From: Kitasatospora sp. NBC_01266
GTDB lineage: Bacteria; Actinomycetota; Actinomycetes; Streptomycetales; Streptomycetaceae
Reading direction: 5' to 3'
Assembly (NCBI RefSeq): GCF_036242395.1
Contig: NZ_CP108458.1
Coordinates: 186,001 to 250,000, forward strand
Length of the DNA stretch: 64,000 bases
Below are positions 41,218 through 49,466 of the stretch, piece after piece (within the stretch, counting starts at the first letter, position 1; each line of letters starts with the position of its first letter). A model generated the notes under the pieces. That model saw nothing but the letters and a program-made list of their open reading frames with translations. It had not been told where the DNA came from and ran no database searches. Made by a program: the position numbers and the translations under genes.

Positions 41218-41979
41218 ATGACCAGGGTTCAACTCGAAGAACTGCGCGGTGTGGTCCACCCGCCCGGCAAGCTCGACAGCAGGGCGGAGCACTGGGCCGG
41301 GCGCCTCTACATGCGCTCCGTCTCGCTGCGGGTGACCCGTCTGCTGCTCAACACCCGCTGGTCGCCCAACCAGATCACCGGTGTCATGGTGGTCGCGGGC
41401 GTGCTCTCCGGGGCCGCGCTGCTGATTCCCGGACTGGCCGGGGCCCTGCTCTGCGTCCTGTTCATGCAGCTCTATCTGCTCCTCGACTGCGTGGACGGGG
41501 AAGTCGCCCGCTGGCGCCTTCAGTTCAGCCCGCTCGGGGTCTACCTGGACCGCCTCGGCGCGTATCTCGCGGACGCCGCCGTCATGATCGGCATGGGGTG
41601 CCGGGCCTCCTCGCTCGGGCTGTCGCCCTACCTGGTGGCCGGTCTGGCCGCGGCCATCGGCGTCCTGCTGCTGAAGGCCTCCTCCGACCTGGTCCACGTG
41701 GCGCGGTCGGACAGCGGGCTGGCGAAGGCCACCGACCAGTCGGTCGTGCCACGTTCCTCCGGCCTCGCCCGCCTCCGCCGCCTGGCCTCCGCCGTGGGCA
41801 TTCACCGGCTGAGCAACGGAATCGAGTGCACGCTGCTGCTGCTCGTCGCGGCAGTGGTCGACATGACACTCGGCCACCTGACCGCCACCAAGGTCGCGGT
41901 CACCGCCGTCACGGCGATCGTGTGGGTCCTCGTGCCGGCGCACATCGTCTCGATCGTCGCCTCGTCACGGCTGAAGTGA
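41218..41979 (+). CDS. CDP-alcohol phosphatidyltransferase family protein
   Basis: This 253-residue membrane protein has several helices and the CDP-OH-P motif: D90-x2-D93-G94-x2-A97-R98-x8-G107-x3-D111. The last Asp of the canonical motif (D-x3-D) reads Ala at position 115, so one metal/base residue is absent. Family members transfer a phospho-alcohol from a CDP-linked donor to an acceptor such as inositol or glycerol phosphate. The ATG at 41218 lies after a region with a CACACACACGG tract. It is the last gene before the secreted hydrolase and phosphonate cluster, but no cytidylyltransferase is nearby to link it to them. Confidence 0.82.
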   Translation: MTRVQLEELRGVVHPPGKLDSRAEHWAGRLYMRSVSLRVTRLLLNTRWSPNQITGVMVVAGVLSGAALLIPGLAGALLCVLFMQLYLLLDCVDGEVARWRLQFSPLGVYLDRLGAYLADAAVMIGMGCRASSLGLSPYLVAGLAAAIGVLLLKASSDLVHVARSDSGLAKATDQSVVPRSSGLARLRRLASAVGIHRLSNGIECTLLLLVAAVVDMTLGHLTATKVAVTAVTAIVWVLVPAHIVSIVASSRLK

Positions 41980-42201
41980 CGACCGGGATGAACGACTGAG
42001 GCAGCGACCGCAGGAGTCGCCGACCAGCGTTCTCGGATAGGGCCGTCGAGCCGGAGCCCGCGGATCGCTCCCGTGATCGGCCCCGGGATGTACATCCGTG
42101 GGCCGATGCCCGCGCGAGTGATCAATCGGTGGGCTGATGCCGGGTCGGCGGAGCACCTGACAGCGTTCCCCTGTGCCCACGGACTGTCCGTCGCGGCACG
42201 A

Positions 42202-42216
42202 TTGACGATCCGTCAA
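42202..42216. promoter_or_regulatory. Perfect palindrome before the secreted hydrolase start
   Basis: TTGACG-ATC-CGTCAA is a perfect 15-bp inverted repeat ending 12 bp before the GTG start at 42229. A second palindrome GGATGTACATCC (42086-42097) and the direct repeat GTGGGC(C/T)GATGCC (42098-42110 and 42129-42141, 31-bp period) lie upstream in the same gap. Together they suggest multi-site regulation by an unlinked repressor. Confidence 0.5.
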
Positions 42217-42228
42217 CGAGGAGGAACC

Positions 42229-43485
42229 GTGACCACCACGCCGTTCACCGGCTGGCAGGGCATGCCGCGCCGCCGCATGCTGGGAGCCGCGCTGGCCGCC
42301 GGGGCCGCCGTGCCGCTTGCCGCCGTCGTCGCCGCCGGCCCCGCGTGGGCGGACCCGGGCGCGCCGGCCGCTCCGGCCGCTCCGGGCGCGCCCGCCCCCG
42401 CCCCGACGCGGCTCACGCTGCCCGTGCCCACCGGACCGCACCCGGTGGGCACGGTCCAGCTGCACCTCGTCGACCGGTCGCGCCCGGACGCCATCGCGGG
42501 CCCCGGGCACTTCCGCGAGCTGATGGCCACCGTCTGGTACCCCGCCCGGGACGTCGAGCGGTACCCGGTGGCGCCGTGGATGCCGGCCGGCGTGCTGAAG
42601 GCGTTCCTCGCCGACGCGGGGTTCAGCTCCCTGGTCGACCTGGCGCCGGTCACCTCCGGTCACGTGGGCGCTCCCGTGCGGCGGTCGGGCCGGCGGCTGC
42701 CCGTCCTCGTGTACTCGCACGGCGCGCACAGCCACCAGGGCGACCACACGGTCATGGTCCAGGAGCTCGCCAGCCACGGCTACGCGGTCGTGACGGTGGC
42801 CCACACCTACGACACCTACACGGAGTTCCCCGACGGCCGGATCGACGTCCCGAGCGGCGACCCGAAGGCGCCCACCGCACCGAGGGACTTCGCCGCAGAC
42901 CTCCGCTTCCTCCTCGACTGCGTCGAGCAGCTCGCCGCCGGGTGCAATCCGGACGTCGACCGCCGGGAGCTGCCGGCCGGGCTGCTCGGCGGCCTCGACC
43001 CCCACCGCATGGGCGCGTTCGGCTGGTCGAAGGGCGGGTCCGCCGCCGCCTGCGCGACGCTCGAGGACGAGCGCATCCGGGCCGGACTGAGCCTCGACGG
43101 CCCGATGCAGATGAACCCGCCGCTGACCGGAGAGCTGGATCGGCCGTTCATGATGATGACCGCCGTGTTCACCCGGGCCCAGGATCCGGCCGCCGCCCAG
43201 TTCTGGTCGCTCCTGCGGGGCTGGCGGCTGAACATCCAGGCCCAGGGCGCCGTCCACGTGTCGTACGGCGACGACGAGGCGCTGTTCCCGCAGGTGGCCA
43301 AGCTGTTCGGCTGGAGCGGGCAGCAGCTCCAGGACACGATCGGCACCCTCGATCCCGACCAGGCGGTGAAGATCCAGCAGGCGTACCCGCCCGCGTTCTT
43401 CGACGAGCACCTGCGTGGCCACCGTCGGGGGCACCTGCTCGACGGCCCTTCCCCGGCCTTCCCGGCGGTGACGTTCCTCCCGTGA
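42229..43485 (+). CDS. Secreted alpha/beta hydrolase, PAF-acetylhydrolase-like
   Basis: This 418-residue protein begins with a twin-arginine-like leader ('MPRRRMLGAALAAGAAVPLA', cleavage near 'AWADPG'), so it is probably exported folded. The mature part resembles PAF-acetylhydrolase/PET-hydrolase-like lipases. It has the oxyanion region 'VLVYSHGAHSHQGDHTVMV', the nucleophile Ser in 'GAFGWSKGGSAAA' and a late His in 'QGAVHVSYGDD'. It likely cleaves short-chain esters or lipids outside the cell. The GTG at 42229 has GAGGAGG upstream. A palindrome precedes it and a hairpin follows. Confidence 0.85.
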   Translation: MTTTPFTGWQGMPRRRMLGAALAAGAAVPLAAVVAAGPAWADPGAPAAPAAPGAPAPAPTRLTLPVPTGPHPVGTVQLHLVDRSRPDAIAGPGHFRELMATVWYPARDVERYPVAPWMPAGVLKAFLADAGFSSLVDLAPVTSGHVGAPVRRSGRRLPVLVYSHGAHSHQGDHTVMVQELASHGYAVVTVAHTYDTYTEFPDGRIDVPSGDPKAPTAPRDFAADLRFLLDCVEQLAAGCNPDVDRRELPAGLLGGLDPHRMGAFGWSKGGSAAACATLEDERIRAGLSLDGPMQMNPPLTGELDRPFMMMTAVFTRAQDPAAAQFWSLLRGWRLNIQAQGAVHVSYGDDEALFPQVAKLFGWSGQQLQDTIGTLDPDQAVKIQQAYPPAFFDEHLRGHRRGHLLDGPSPAFPAVTFLP

Positions 43486-43506
43486 GCTCCTAGCCGGCGG
43501 CGCCGC

Positions 43507-43522
43507 GGTCCGTCGACGGACC
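43507..43522. terminator. Hairpin after the secreted hydrolase gene
   Basis: GGTCCGTCGACGGACC is a perfect 16-bp palindrome, extended by imperfect GCGGT/ACCGC flanks, beginning 21 bp after the hydrolase stop. It fits a terminator. Confidence 0.6.
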
Positions 43523-43860
43523 ACCGCCTCAGCGCCGGGGCTCAGTGCCACCCTCGGCTTCCGCACCGCCTCTCCCGCCATCGCGGCCCGCGCCAGCAGG
43601 AGCGGCGGTGCCGATTGCCCTGAGCCAGGAGTCGAATCGGTCTCATCTACTCAGAACATCCCCTGACACCTAAAGCGGTCATCCGCTCCAAGCCGGACAC
43701 GCACCGGCATTCAGGAAACCGCACCACGATGCCCCCGCACCGGCCGACCACCCCTGACCGGGCAGCACGCCCGAGGCATCACGACAAACCGCTGCAACCC
43801 ACCACGAAAACAAACCGAAACTTCACCGCACACCAGCCGCCGCCCAGTACCTGACCAAAG
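43523..43860. other. Non-coding gap left of the phosphonate cluster
   Basis: These 338 bp contain no convincing reading frame. The middle (43620-43850) is less GC-rich than the surroundings and contains A-rich stretches such as ACGAAAACAAACCGAAAC. No RNA gene, transposase or terminal repeat could be recognised. Confidence 0.4.
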
Positions 43861-43950
43861 GTGGACTGGATCCGCACCCATCCGAGTTGACGTAGTGCGG
43901 GCTGGCTCCGGGCGTTACCTGTCGGCCCTCAGTGGGCGTAGTTAGCATCT
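43861..43950 (+). promoter_or_regulatory. Cluster promoter, copy A (glycosyltransferase-pepM unit)
   Basis: This 90-bp block matches 50761-50850 without gaps at 70 of 90 positions (78%). Conserved parts include CCGAGTTGAC, the 10-bp AGTGGGCGT(A/G) and GTTAGC(A/G)TCT. A -10-like TAGCAT (43943-43948) with TGTCGG 17 bp upstream is the most likely promoter core. It lies about 210 bp before the glycosyltransferase gene. Conservation in two places suggests common regulation of both halves of the cluster. Confidence 0.75.
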
Positions 43951-43958
43951 TTTAGGCC

Positions 43959-44064
43959 GGGCGGTCAGCGCTGCCGAATTCGGGTGGCAGATATTCTGGC
44001 CCGCACCGGCCGACTGCTGATGCCAAGGCAGTTCGTCGCGAAACCGGACGCTACGCGGTTTGAA
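43959..44064 (+). pseudogene. Decayed thiolation-domain fragment
   Basis: Directly after promoter copy A, about 105 bp match the coding sequence around the phosphopantetheine site of the T domain at 51088-51196. The best part reads CCCGCACCGGCC, then GGCAGTTCGTCGCGAA and CCGGACGCT(A/G)CGCGG. Single-base indels destroy the frame, and about 240 bp between promoter and Ser motif are missing. It is a relic of a duplicated NRPS gene start. Confidence 0.75.
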
Positions 44065-44157
44065 TCATGAAGAGGGCAGGTGAAGCGCTTGAGTTCGGCT
44101 TTCGAATTCAAGGATTGAATTTTCCGTCTTCTCCGGAGCTGGACTACAAGGAAACCT

Positions 44158-45354
44158 ATGAGAATCCTTGCGCTGAGCCACGTCCCCGCCTATGGCTCGG
44201 GAAGCGGCATCTACGCCGCGCAGGTGGCAGGGATGCTGGCCCGGCACGGCCACGAAACAGCCCTGCTGACACCGGCGCACTCTCCCTACGACGTTCCTGA
44301 GGGCGTCCGGCTCAACTGGATCGGCACGCCCGGGCATGTCGGCCGGTGGACGTTCGCGACTCCGTTCCCCAGCTTCTCCGGGCACCGTGAGAGCACTCTC
44401 ACGTACGACGACCTGACCCCGGGCGAGATTGCCAGTTATCTGGCCGTCGCAAGGACGGCCGTCAATGACGTGGCAGCGGAGTTCAGGCCGGATGTGATAC
44501 ACGTCAATCACGCGTTTCTGCTCGCCATGGTCGTCGCCGAGGCCGCCCGCTGGCCTTCGGTCGTGGTGTCCCACGGAAGCGAGTTCATGCGTCCGATGAA
44601 CGGCCACCTGCAAGCGCTGCGGCAGCGGGCGCTGGACGGAGCCGGCGTCCTGGCCGCCGTCAGCGCCGCGAGCCGGGACGAACTGGCCGACCATACCGGC
44701 CGGGCACCGTCGGCGATTGCGCTGGTGCCGCCTGGATACGACCCGGAGATCTTCAGGCCGACCAGCGTCGACCGCTCGGCGGTACTGAGCCGACTGGGCA
44801 TGGATCCACTGCGGCCGTGTGCCGCGTATCTCGGGCGGCTCGTCCAGTACAAGCGCGTCGGTGACCTCCTGCGGGCGGTGGCCGCCATTCCCGTTCACCT
44901 CCGCCCGGATGTCCTGATCATGGGAGACGGACCAGAGCGCGGGAAACTGGAGGAGCTCGCTGCAGCCCTGGGGCTGGGACGCATCAGGTTCCACGCGGCG
45001 ACGCGCGATCCCGGACGCGTCGCCGAGGTCATGAATGCCGTGGATGCAGTGGTAATTCCGAGCGAAGACGATCCCTTTCCGATGGCCGGCATAGAGGCCA
45101 TGGCCTGCGGCACGCCCGTCATTACGAGCGATCGGTGCGGGACAGCGGAGCTTGCCGCGAGCGGTCCTGGCGCGAGCTATCGGACCGGAGATGTCGACGC
45201 ACTGGCCGATCTGCTGCGTGAGGCGTGCGCCGAGGACTGGAAACATGCGCGCGGCATGCTCGGCCCGGCGGCTGTCCGAGAATTCACCTGGCGTCATGCA
45301 ACAGACATGCTGACCGCGCTCTACGAGCGCGCCGCCGGAGGGGTTGGCAATTGA
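44158..45354 (+). CDS. Glycosyltransferase family 4
   Basis: This 398-residue GT-B enzyme has the N-terminal Gly-rich loop 'SHVPAYGSGSGIYAAQVAGML', the acceptor-domain 'VVVSHGSEFMRP', and the donor-domain GT4 pattern 'AAYLGRLVQYKRVGDLLRAV' with 'EDDPFPMAGIEAMACGTPV' (the ExxxxxxxE nucleotide-sugar site). GT4 enzymes transfer a sugar from an NDP- or GDP-sugar with retention. The stop overlaps the TTG start of pepM, so it is the first gene of the phosphonate unit. It may glycosylate the phosphonate product or a precursor for self-protection. AAGGAA stands 6 nt before the ATG. Confidence 0.88.
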   Translation: MRILALSHVPAYGSGSGIYAAQVAGMLARHGHETALLTPAHSPYDVPEGVRLNWIGTPGHVGRWTFATPFPSFSGHRESTLTYDDLTPGEIASYLAVARTAVNDVAAEFRPDVIHVNHAFLLAMVVAEAARWPSVVVSHGSEFMRPMNGHLQALRQRALDGAGVLAAVSAASRDELADHTGRAPSAIALVPPGYDPEIFRPTSVDRSAVLSRLGMDPLRPCAAYLGRLVQYKRVGDLLRAVAAIPVHLRPDVLIMGDGPERGKLEELAAALGLGRIRFHAATRDPGRVAEVMNAVDAVVIPSEDDPFPMAGIEAMACGTPVITSDRCGTAELAASGPGASYRTGDVDALADLLREACAEDWKHARGMLGPAAVREFTWRHATDMLTALYERAAGGVGN

Positions 45355-46280
45355 TTACTCGGTCGATAACAAACGACCAGAGGCGCGGTCTGCTCAAGGG
45401 CCTACTGCGCGGGGAGCAGTGCATACGCGTCATGGAGACCCACAACCCGATCTCCGCGATGATCGCGGAGAACGCATGCGTGATCGACGGGAACGGGCAG
45501 CCGGTTGAGTTCGATGCGTTCTGGTCGAGTTCACTCACTGATTCGAGCTCGCGCGGACTGCCGGACATCGAGGTCCTGTCTCCGCGAGCCCGCCTGGCCG
45601 GCATCGACGATGCGTTCTCGGTGACCTCGAAGCCACTGATGATGGACGCCGACACCGGCGGTCCGAGAGAGCATTTCGAGTTGTGGGTGCGCGACATCGA
45701 ACGGCACGGTGTCTCGGCATTGATAATCGAGGACAAGAGCGGTCTCAAGCAGAATTCTCTCCTCGGCGCGTCGAGCCGTCAGCGGCTCGCCGACGTCGGC
45801 GAGTTCTGCGAGAAGATCGGCGCCGGCAAAGCCGCTCAGGCCACCGACGACTTCCAGATTTTCGCGCGGCTGGAGAGCCTGATCCTCGGCCATGGCATCG
45901 ACGACGCGCTCATGCGCGCCGATGCCTATCTGGATGCCGGCTCGGACGGGATCATGATCCACAGTCGCAGGCACGACGGTGCGGAAGTACTCGAGTTCAC
46001 GTCGCGGTTCCGCGACCGGCACCCCGAGGTGCCGCTGATCGCGGTCCCGACGGCCTACCCCGGGCTGCGCGTCGATGAGCTGGCCGAAGCCGGCGTCAAC
46101 GTCGTCATCTACGCGAACCACATGCTTCGCGCGTCCCTGAAGGCCATGCAGGAGGTCTGCGAGACGATCCTGCGACACGGGCGCGCCTTGGAGGCCGAGG
46201 AGTTCTGCGCCGGACTGGAAGACATCCTCCACTTTGATCCGCCCTTGCCCGTCGATCGTGCCGGCCGGCTCACGACCTAG
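45351..46280 (+). CDS. pepM: Phosphoenolpyruvate phosphomutase
   Basis: This 309-residue TIM-barrel protein of the isocitrate lyase/PEP mutase superfamily carries the diagnostic EDKX5NS motif ('IIEDKSGLKQNSLLG'). It also has the metal/substrate region 'PLMMDADTGGPREHFELWV', 'AHNPISA'-like 'METHNPISAMIAENA' and 'GSDGIMIHSRR'. PepM rearranges phosphoenolpyruvate to phosphonopyruvate, the C-P bond-forming first step of almost all phosphonate pathways. The subtype with 'FDAFWSSSLTDSSSRGLPD' is the full-length mutase rather than phosphonopyruvate hydrolase or lyase. The TTG start overlaps the glycosyltransferase stop by 4 bp. The equilibrium strongly favours PEP, so a driving partner enzyme is required. 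Confidence 0.95.
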   Translation: MITRSITNDQRRGLLKGLLRGEQCIRVMETHNPISAMIAENACVIDGNGQPVEFDAFWSSSLTDSSSRGLPDIEVLSPRARLAGIDDAFSVTSKPLMMDADTGGPREHFELWVRDIERHGVSALIIEDKSGLKQNSLLGASSRQRLADVGEFCEKIGAGKAAQATDDFQIFARLESLILGHGIDDALMRADAYLDAGSDGIMIHSRRHDGAEVLEFTSRFRDRHPEVPLIAVPTAYPGLRVDELAEAGVNVVIYANHMLRASLKAMQEVCETILRHGRALEAEEFCAGLEDILHFDPPLPVDRAGRLTT

Positions 46281-46309
46281 GTAGCGGAAACCAGCGAAGG
46301 GCGAGACAG

Positions 46310-47011
46310 ATGAAAGCTTTGTCGGGGGACCTGCCTGAGTTCATGGGAACGCTTACGGTCGGCGGGCTGAGAGAGGCCATGCGAGCCGACGGCTTCGCCA
46401 CGTTCGCCTGTCCGGACGAGGGGGCGGTTGTCGACATCGCGCAGCAGTACGGCACCGTCATGATGCACCGGGACAGCGATGACCGGGGCGTCACGCCGAT
46501 CCGGGAGACCCCTGGACGCGATCCGGCGCGTGACATCGGGCTCACGACAGCGGAGCTCCTCCCCCATACCGACCGCCCCGCGATTGCGGAACCTCCCCGC
46601 GTCCTGCTGCTGTGGTGCCAGGACGCGGGGGCCGAGGGCGGCGAGGCGGTGGTCGTGCGCGCGTCGGACGTCGTACGGCACTTGGGCGAGCGGGACGCGG
46701 GCGCCCTGAGGGCGCTGTGCGATCCGGAGGCGGTGATCTTCCGGACCGGCGGCGATCAGTTCGTCAGTCCGGTGTTCAAGGTCGAGGACGGCATCGTGAC
46801 GGAAGTGCGGCTCCGGTTCGACCCCTTTGTGCACTTCTCCTGCGCCGCGGCCCGCGCCCTGCCGTCGCTGGAGTCCGCCCTTAGCGACGTCGCCCTGACG
46901 TTCACCCTGCGGCCGGGAACGGGTTATGCGTTGCGCAACGACATCTGGCTCCACGGGCGGGCCGCTTACGCGGGTCCCCGTGAGATGTCGAGGGTGATGA
47001 TCGCGTCATGA
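46310..47011 (+). CDS. TauD/TfdA-like Fe(II)/2-oxoglutarate dioxygenase
   Basis: This 233-residue protein has the facial triad of the TauD family: H86 and D88 in 'LLPHTDRPAIAEPPRVLLLW' and a distal His at about 215 in 'LRNDIWLHGRAAY'. Arg residues in 'GPREMSR' follow for 2-oxoglutarate. Such enzymes hydroxylate, desaturate or cleave small acids using O2, and several phosphonate pathways use them. The start follows pepM by 29 bp with an AAGGGCGAG site, and the stop overlaps the GMC oxidoreductase start (ATGA). A role on a PepM-derived phosphonate or on the aminoacyl product is inferred. Confidence 0.85.
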   Translation: MKALSGDLPEFMGTLTVGGLREAMRADGFATFACPDEGAVVDIAQQYGTVMMHRDSDDRGVTPIRETPGRDPARDIGLTTAELLPHTDRPAIAEPPRVLLLWCQDAGAEGGEAVVVRASDVVRHLGERDAGALRALCDPEAVIFRTGGDQFVSPVFKVEDGIVTEVRLRFDPFVHFSCAAARALPSLESALSDVALTFTLRPGTGYALRNDIWLHGRAAYAGPREMSRVMIAS

Positions 47012-48492
47012 GCCGCTCGTCCGGATCGTACGACTACATCGTCGTCGGAAGCGGGTCGGCGGGATCAGTCCTGTCCTACCGCCTGGGACGTGCCGGGCAT
47101 TCGGTGGCCGTCATCGAGGCGGGTGACCGGGGCGACGCCGAGCTGGTCGCCGACCCGCTCGCCTACGGACGATTCCGCCGGACGCGGCACGACTGGAACT
47201 ACGACTCCCTCCCGCAGGCCGAGACCGACGGCCGCACCCACGTCTTCCCGCGCGGGAAGCTCTGGGGCGGATCCAGCAGCGTGAACGGCATGGTGTACAT
47301 CCGGGGCGCCAGAACGGACTTCGACGCCTGGGCGCGAGCCGCGGGCGAGCAGTGGGGATGGGATCGAGCCGTCCGGGCATTCGAGGAACTCGAGGCCGAG
47401 CCGGGACAGCTCGCCGCCACGCTGCCGGGACCGGAACGGACGCTCTGGCACGAGGCGTTCCTGGCGGCATGCGCCCGGCATGGTCTGGCGGCCCGCGGGA
47501 CCTTCGACGACGGAGTCCTCGACGGGGCCGGCTGGACGAGACTGACCATGCGATCGGGCCGCCGCCGCGGCGCGCATGAGGCCTTCTTGCTGCCGGCGCT
47601 CGCCACCTCGCAGGTTGACATGAACGACGAGTGCACGGCGCTGCGGGTACTGTTCGACGGCGACAGGGCCTTCGGTGTCGAATGCCGACGCGGTCGGGAG
47701 ACTGTCCGTCTCACGGCGGAGCGTGAGGTGATCGTCTGCTGCGGGGCTCTCAACTCACCCCAGCTTCTGCTCCGTTCTGGCATCGGGGCGCCGGACGAGC
47801 TTTCCCTGCTCGGTATCCCGGCCGTGTCCGCGGTACCCGGGGTGGGCAGGAACCTCTCCGACCACCTGGTGACCGGAGCGGTGTTCACCGCCGATGAGGG
47901 TGTACCTGCGGGGCCGACGGCCGTGGCGGCCTTCGCGCGGTCGGGCGGCCAGGTGAGCGGCTCGGACCTTCAGCTCTGGCTGAACCGGCGCCGCCACTCG
48001 GCGGAGCACGACGCCGGCGACAGCAGCTTCACGATTCTCTGCGCCCTGGTGCGGCCGGCCAGCAGGGGGACCGTTCGGCTGGCGCCGGGTGGCGGGCACG
48101 CCCGGCCGGTTATCGATACCGGGTATCTCACCGACAAGGCCGACCTGGACGCGCTGGTCCAGGGCGTGCGACTGGCCCGCGAGCTCGGGAGGGTCGAGAG
48201 CTTCTCGTCGGTCCGCCCGGTGGAGGCCCAGCCGGGTGGCAGCCTGGTGAGCGACGACGAGCTTGCCGGGTTCGTGCGTCGATCAGTCACCGGCCAGCAT
48301 CATCCGATGGGCACCTGCCGGATGGGCAGCGATGACGAGTCCGTGGTCGACCCATGTCTTCGCGTGCGCGGCGTTCATGGGCTGCGTGTCGCGGATGCCT
48401 CGGTTTTCCCCTTCCCCGTCGGGACCGGGCCGGACGCCAGCACCCAGATGGTGGCGTGGCGAGCCGCCGACCTGATCCTCAGCGGCGACTGA
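47008..48492 (+). CDS. GMC-family FAD oxidoreductase
   Basis: This 494-residue flavoprotein has the GMC N-terminal dinucleotide motif ('YIVVGSGSAGSVLSYRLG'), signature 1 ('GKLWGGSSSVNGMVYIRG') and signature 2 ('GALNSPQLLLRSGIG'). The C-terminal part has 'TGQHHPMGTCRMG' with catalytic His and 'PVGTGPDASTQMVAWRAADL'. Members oxidise alcohols such as choline to aldehydes with FAD. It is coupled to the first dioxygenase (4-bp overlap) and probably oxidises a hydroxyl group introduced by it. It was not found to resemble any one named phosphonate enzyme. Confidence 0.92.
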   Translation: MSRSSGSYDYIVVGSGSAGSVLSYRLGRAGHSVAVIEAGDRGDAELVADPLAYGRFRRTRHDWNYDSLPQAETDGRTHVFPRGKLWGGSSSVNGMVYIRGARTDFDAWARAAGEQWGWDRAVRAFEELEAEPGQLAATLPGPERTLWHEAFLAACARHGLAARGTFDDGVLDGAGWTRLTMRSGRRRGAHEAFLLPALATSQVDMNDECTALRVLFDGDRAFGVECRRGRETVRLTAEREVIVCCGALNSPQLLLRSGIGAPDELSLLGIPAVSAVPGVGRNLSDHLVTGAVFTADEGVPAGPTAVAAFARSGGQVSGSDLQLWLNRRRHSAEHDAGDSSFTILCALVRPASRGTVRLAPGGGHARPVIDTGYLTDKADLDALVQGVRLARELGRVESFSSVRPVEAQPGGSLVSDDELAGFVRRSVTGQHHPMGTCRMGSDDESVVDPCLRVRGVHGLRVADASVFPFPVGTGPDASTQMVAWRAADLILSGD

Positions 48493-48584
48493 CCGCTGTT
48501 CAGCGCAGTGACCGTCACGGCGGGCGCCCTGGTGGGTCTGCCGGTGCGGCATCAATTTCCGAGGCCGAGAGAAGGGTGTCCAGG

Positions 48585-49466
48585 ATGGGCATGCGGGAAG
48601 CCGACCGCGATCACAATGGGTCCCTCATCATCACACTGCCGCCGGACACCGTGCGGGCGCTGGCCGCCAAAGGCGAGCGGCAGATCAGCGAGGCGGCCGA
48701 CCTGTGCCGGACCGCCGAGGCTGCCCTGGAGAGCTTTCCCGGGTACGTCCGGGTCCGCGGCCTCGGCATCCTGCCTCCGGACCAGTTGGGGGACGCTCTC
48801 ACCGCGCTGTCAGCCCTGTTCGGGCGCCTGATCGAACAGGATCGCGAAGGTACCGTCGTCCGGCGCGTCGAGGATCGCGGGACGAAGATCGGCGAAGGCA
48901 CCCGTGCTCGGTACGCCGACTCCCGGTTCGGCGGGAGCCTGCACACCGACGGCGCGGAGCTGCCCCAGCCGGTGCCCGGCCGGTTCGCGCTACTGTGCGT
49001 CCGGCAGGCGCCCGTCGGGGGCGAGCTCAACCTGGTCCACCTCGCGCAGCTCGAGCCGCGCCTCACCGCCGCGGAACGGGCGCGCCTGCGCAGGCCTTTC
49101 CACTTCGATCGCAGGGGTGACCAGGATCCGACCGAAGCCCCGACGACAGAGAAGGCGATCCTGTTCGACGCCGGGGGAACGACCGGTGTCACGTACCTCC
49201 GTGAATATGTCGAGCTGGGCCACGAGCACCAGCACGCACCACCACTGGCGAGCGCGGATCGTGCCGCGCTCGACGCGCTCGACGCCGCCCTGGGGGCGGA
49301 CGACCTCCGGCTGACGATCCGCCTGGAAGCCGGTGAGGCCGCCATCTTCGACAACCTGCGGCTGCTGCACGGCCGCACGACCTTCGAGGACGACCAGCAC
49401 CGGCGCCGCCTGCTGCTGAGGACGTGGATCCAGCCCGACGACCGCGGCGAGCGGAGCAGTGCGTGA
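48585..49466 (+). CDS. Clavaminate-synthase-like Fe(II)/2-oxoglutarate dioxygenase
   Basis: This 293-residue TauD/TfdA-superfamily protein has H120 and D122 ('FGGSLHTDGAELPQPV'), a distal His at about 262 ('IFDNLRLLHGRTTF') and a 2-oxoglutarate Arg in 'RRRLLLRTWIQ'. The 'SLHTDGAELPQPVPGRFALL' segment is closer to clavaminate synthase-like enzymes that act on amino-acid-derived substrates than to the short enzyme at 46310. It overlaps the alcohol dehydrogenase start by 4 bp (GTGA). An ATG at 48585 with AGAAGGG upstream was chosen; a second ATG two codons later is possible. Confidence 0.87.
   Translation: MGMREADRDHNGSLIITLPPDTVRALAAKGERQISEAADLCRTAEAALESFPGYVRVRGLGILPPDQLGDALTALSALFGRLIEQDREGTVVRRVEDRGTKIGEGTRARYADSRFGGSLHTDGAELPQPVPGRFALLCVRQAPVGGELNLVHLAQLEPRLTAAERARLRRPFHFDRRGDQDPTEAPTTEKAILFDAGGTTGVTYLREYVELGHEHQHAPPLASADRAALDALDAALGADDLRLTIRLEAGEAAIFDNLRLLHGRTTFEDDQHRRRLLLRTWIQPDDRGERSSA

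Noticed and set aside
43600..43680. Possible tRNA-like T-loop (GATTCGACTCC on the minus strand)
   Set aside because: The flanking bases do not form a T stem, and no acceptor, D or anticodon arm could be built.
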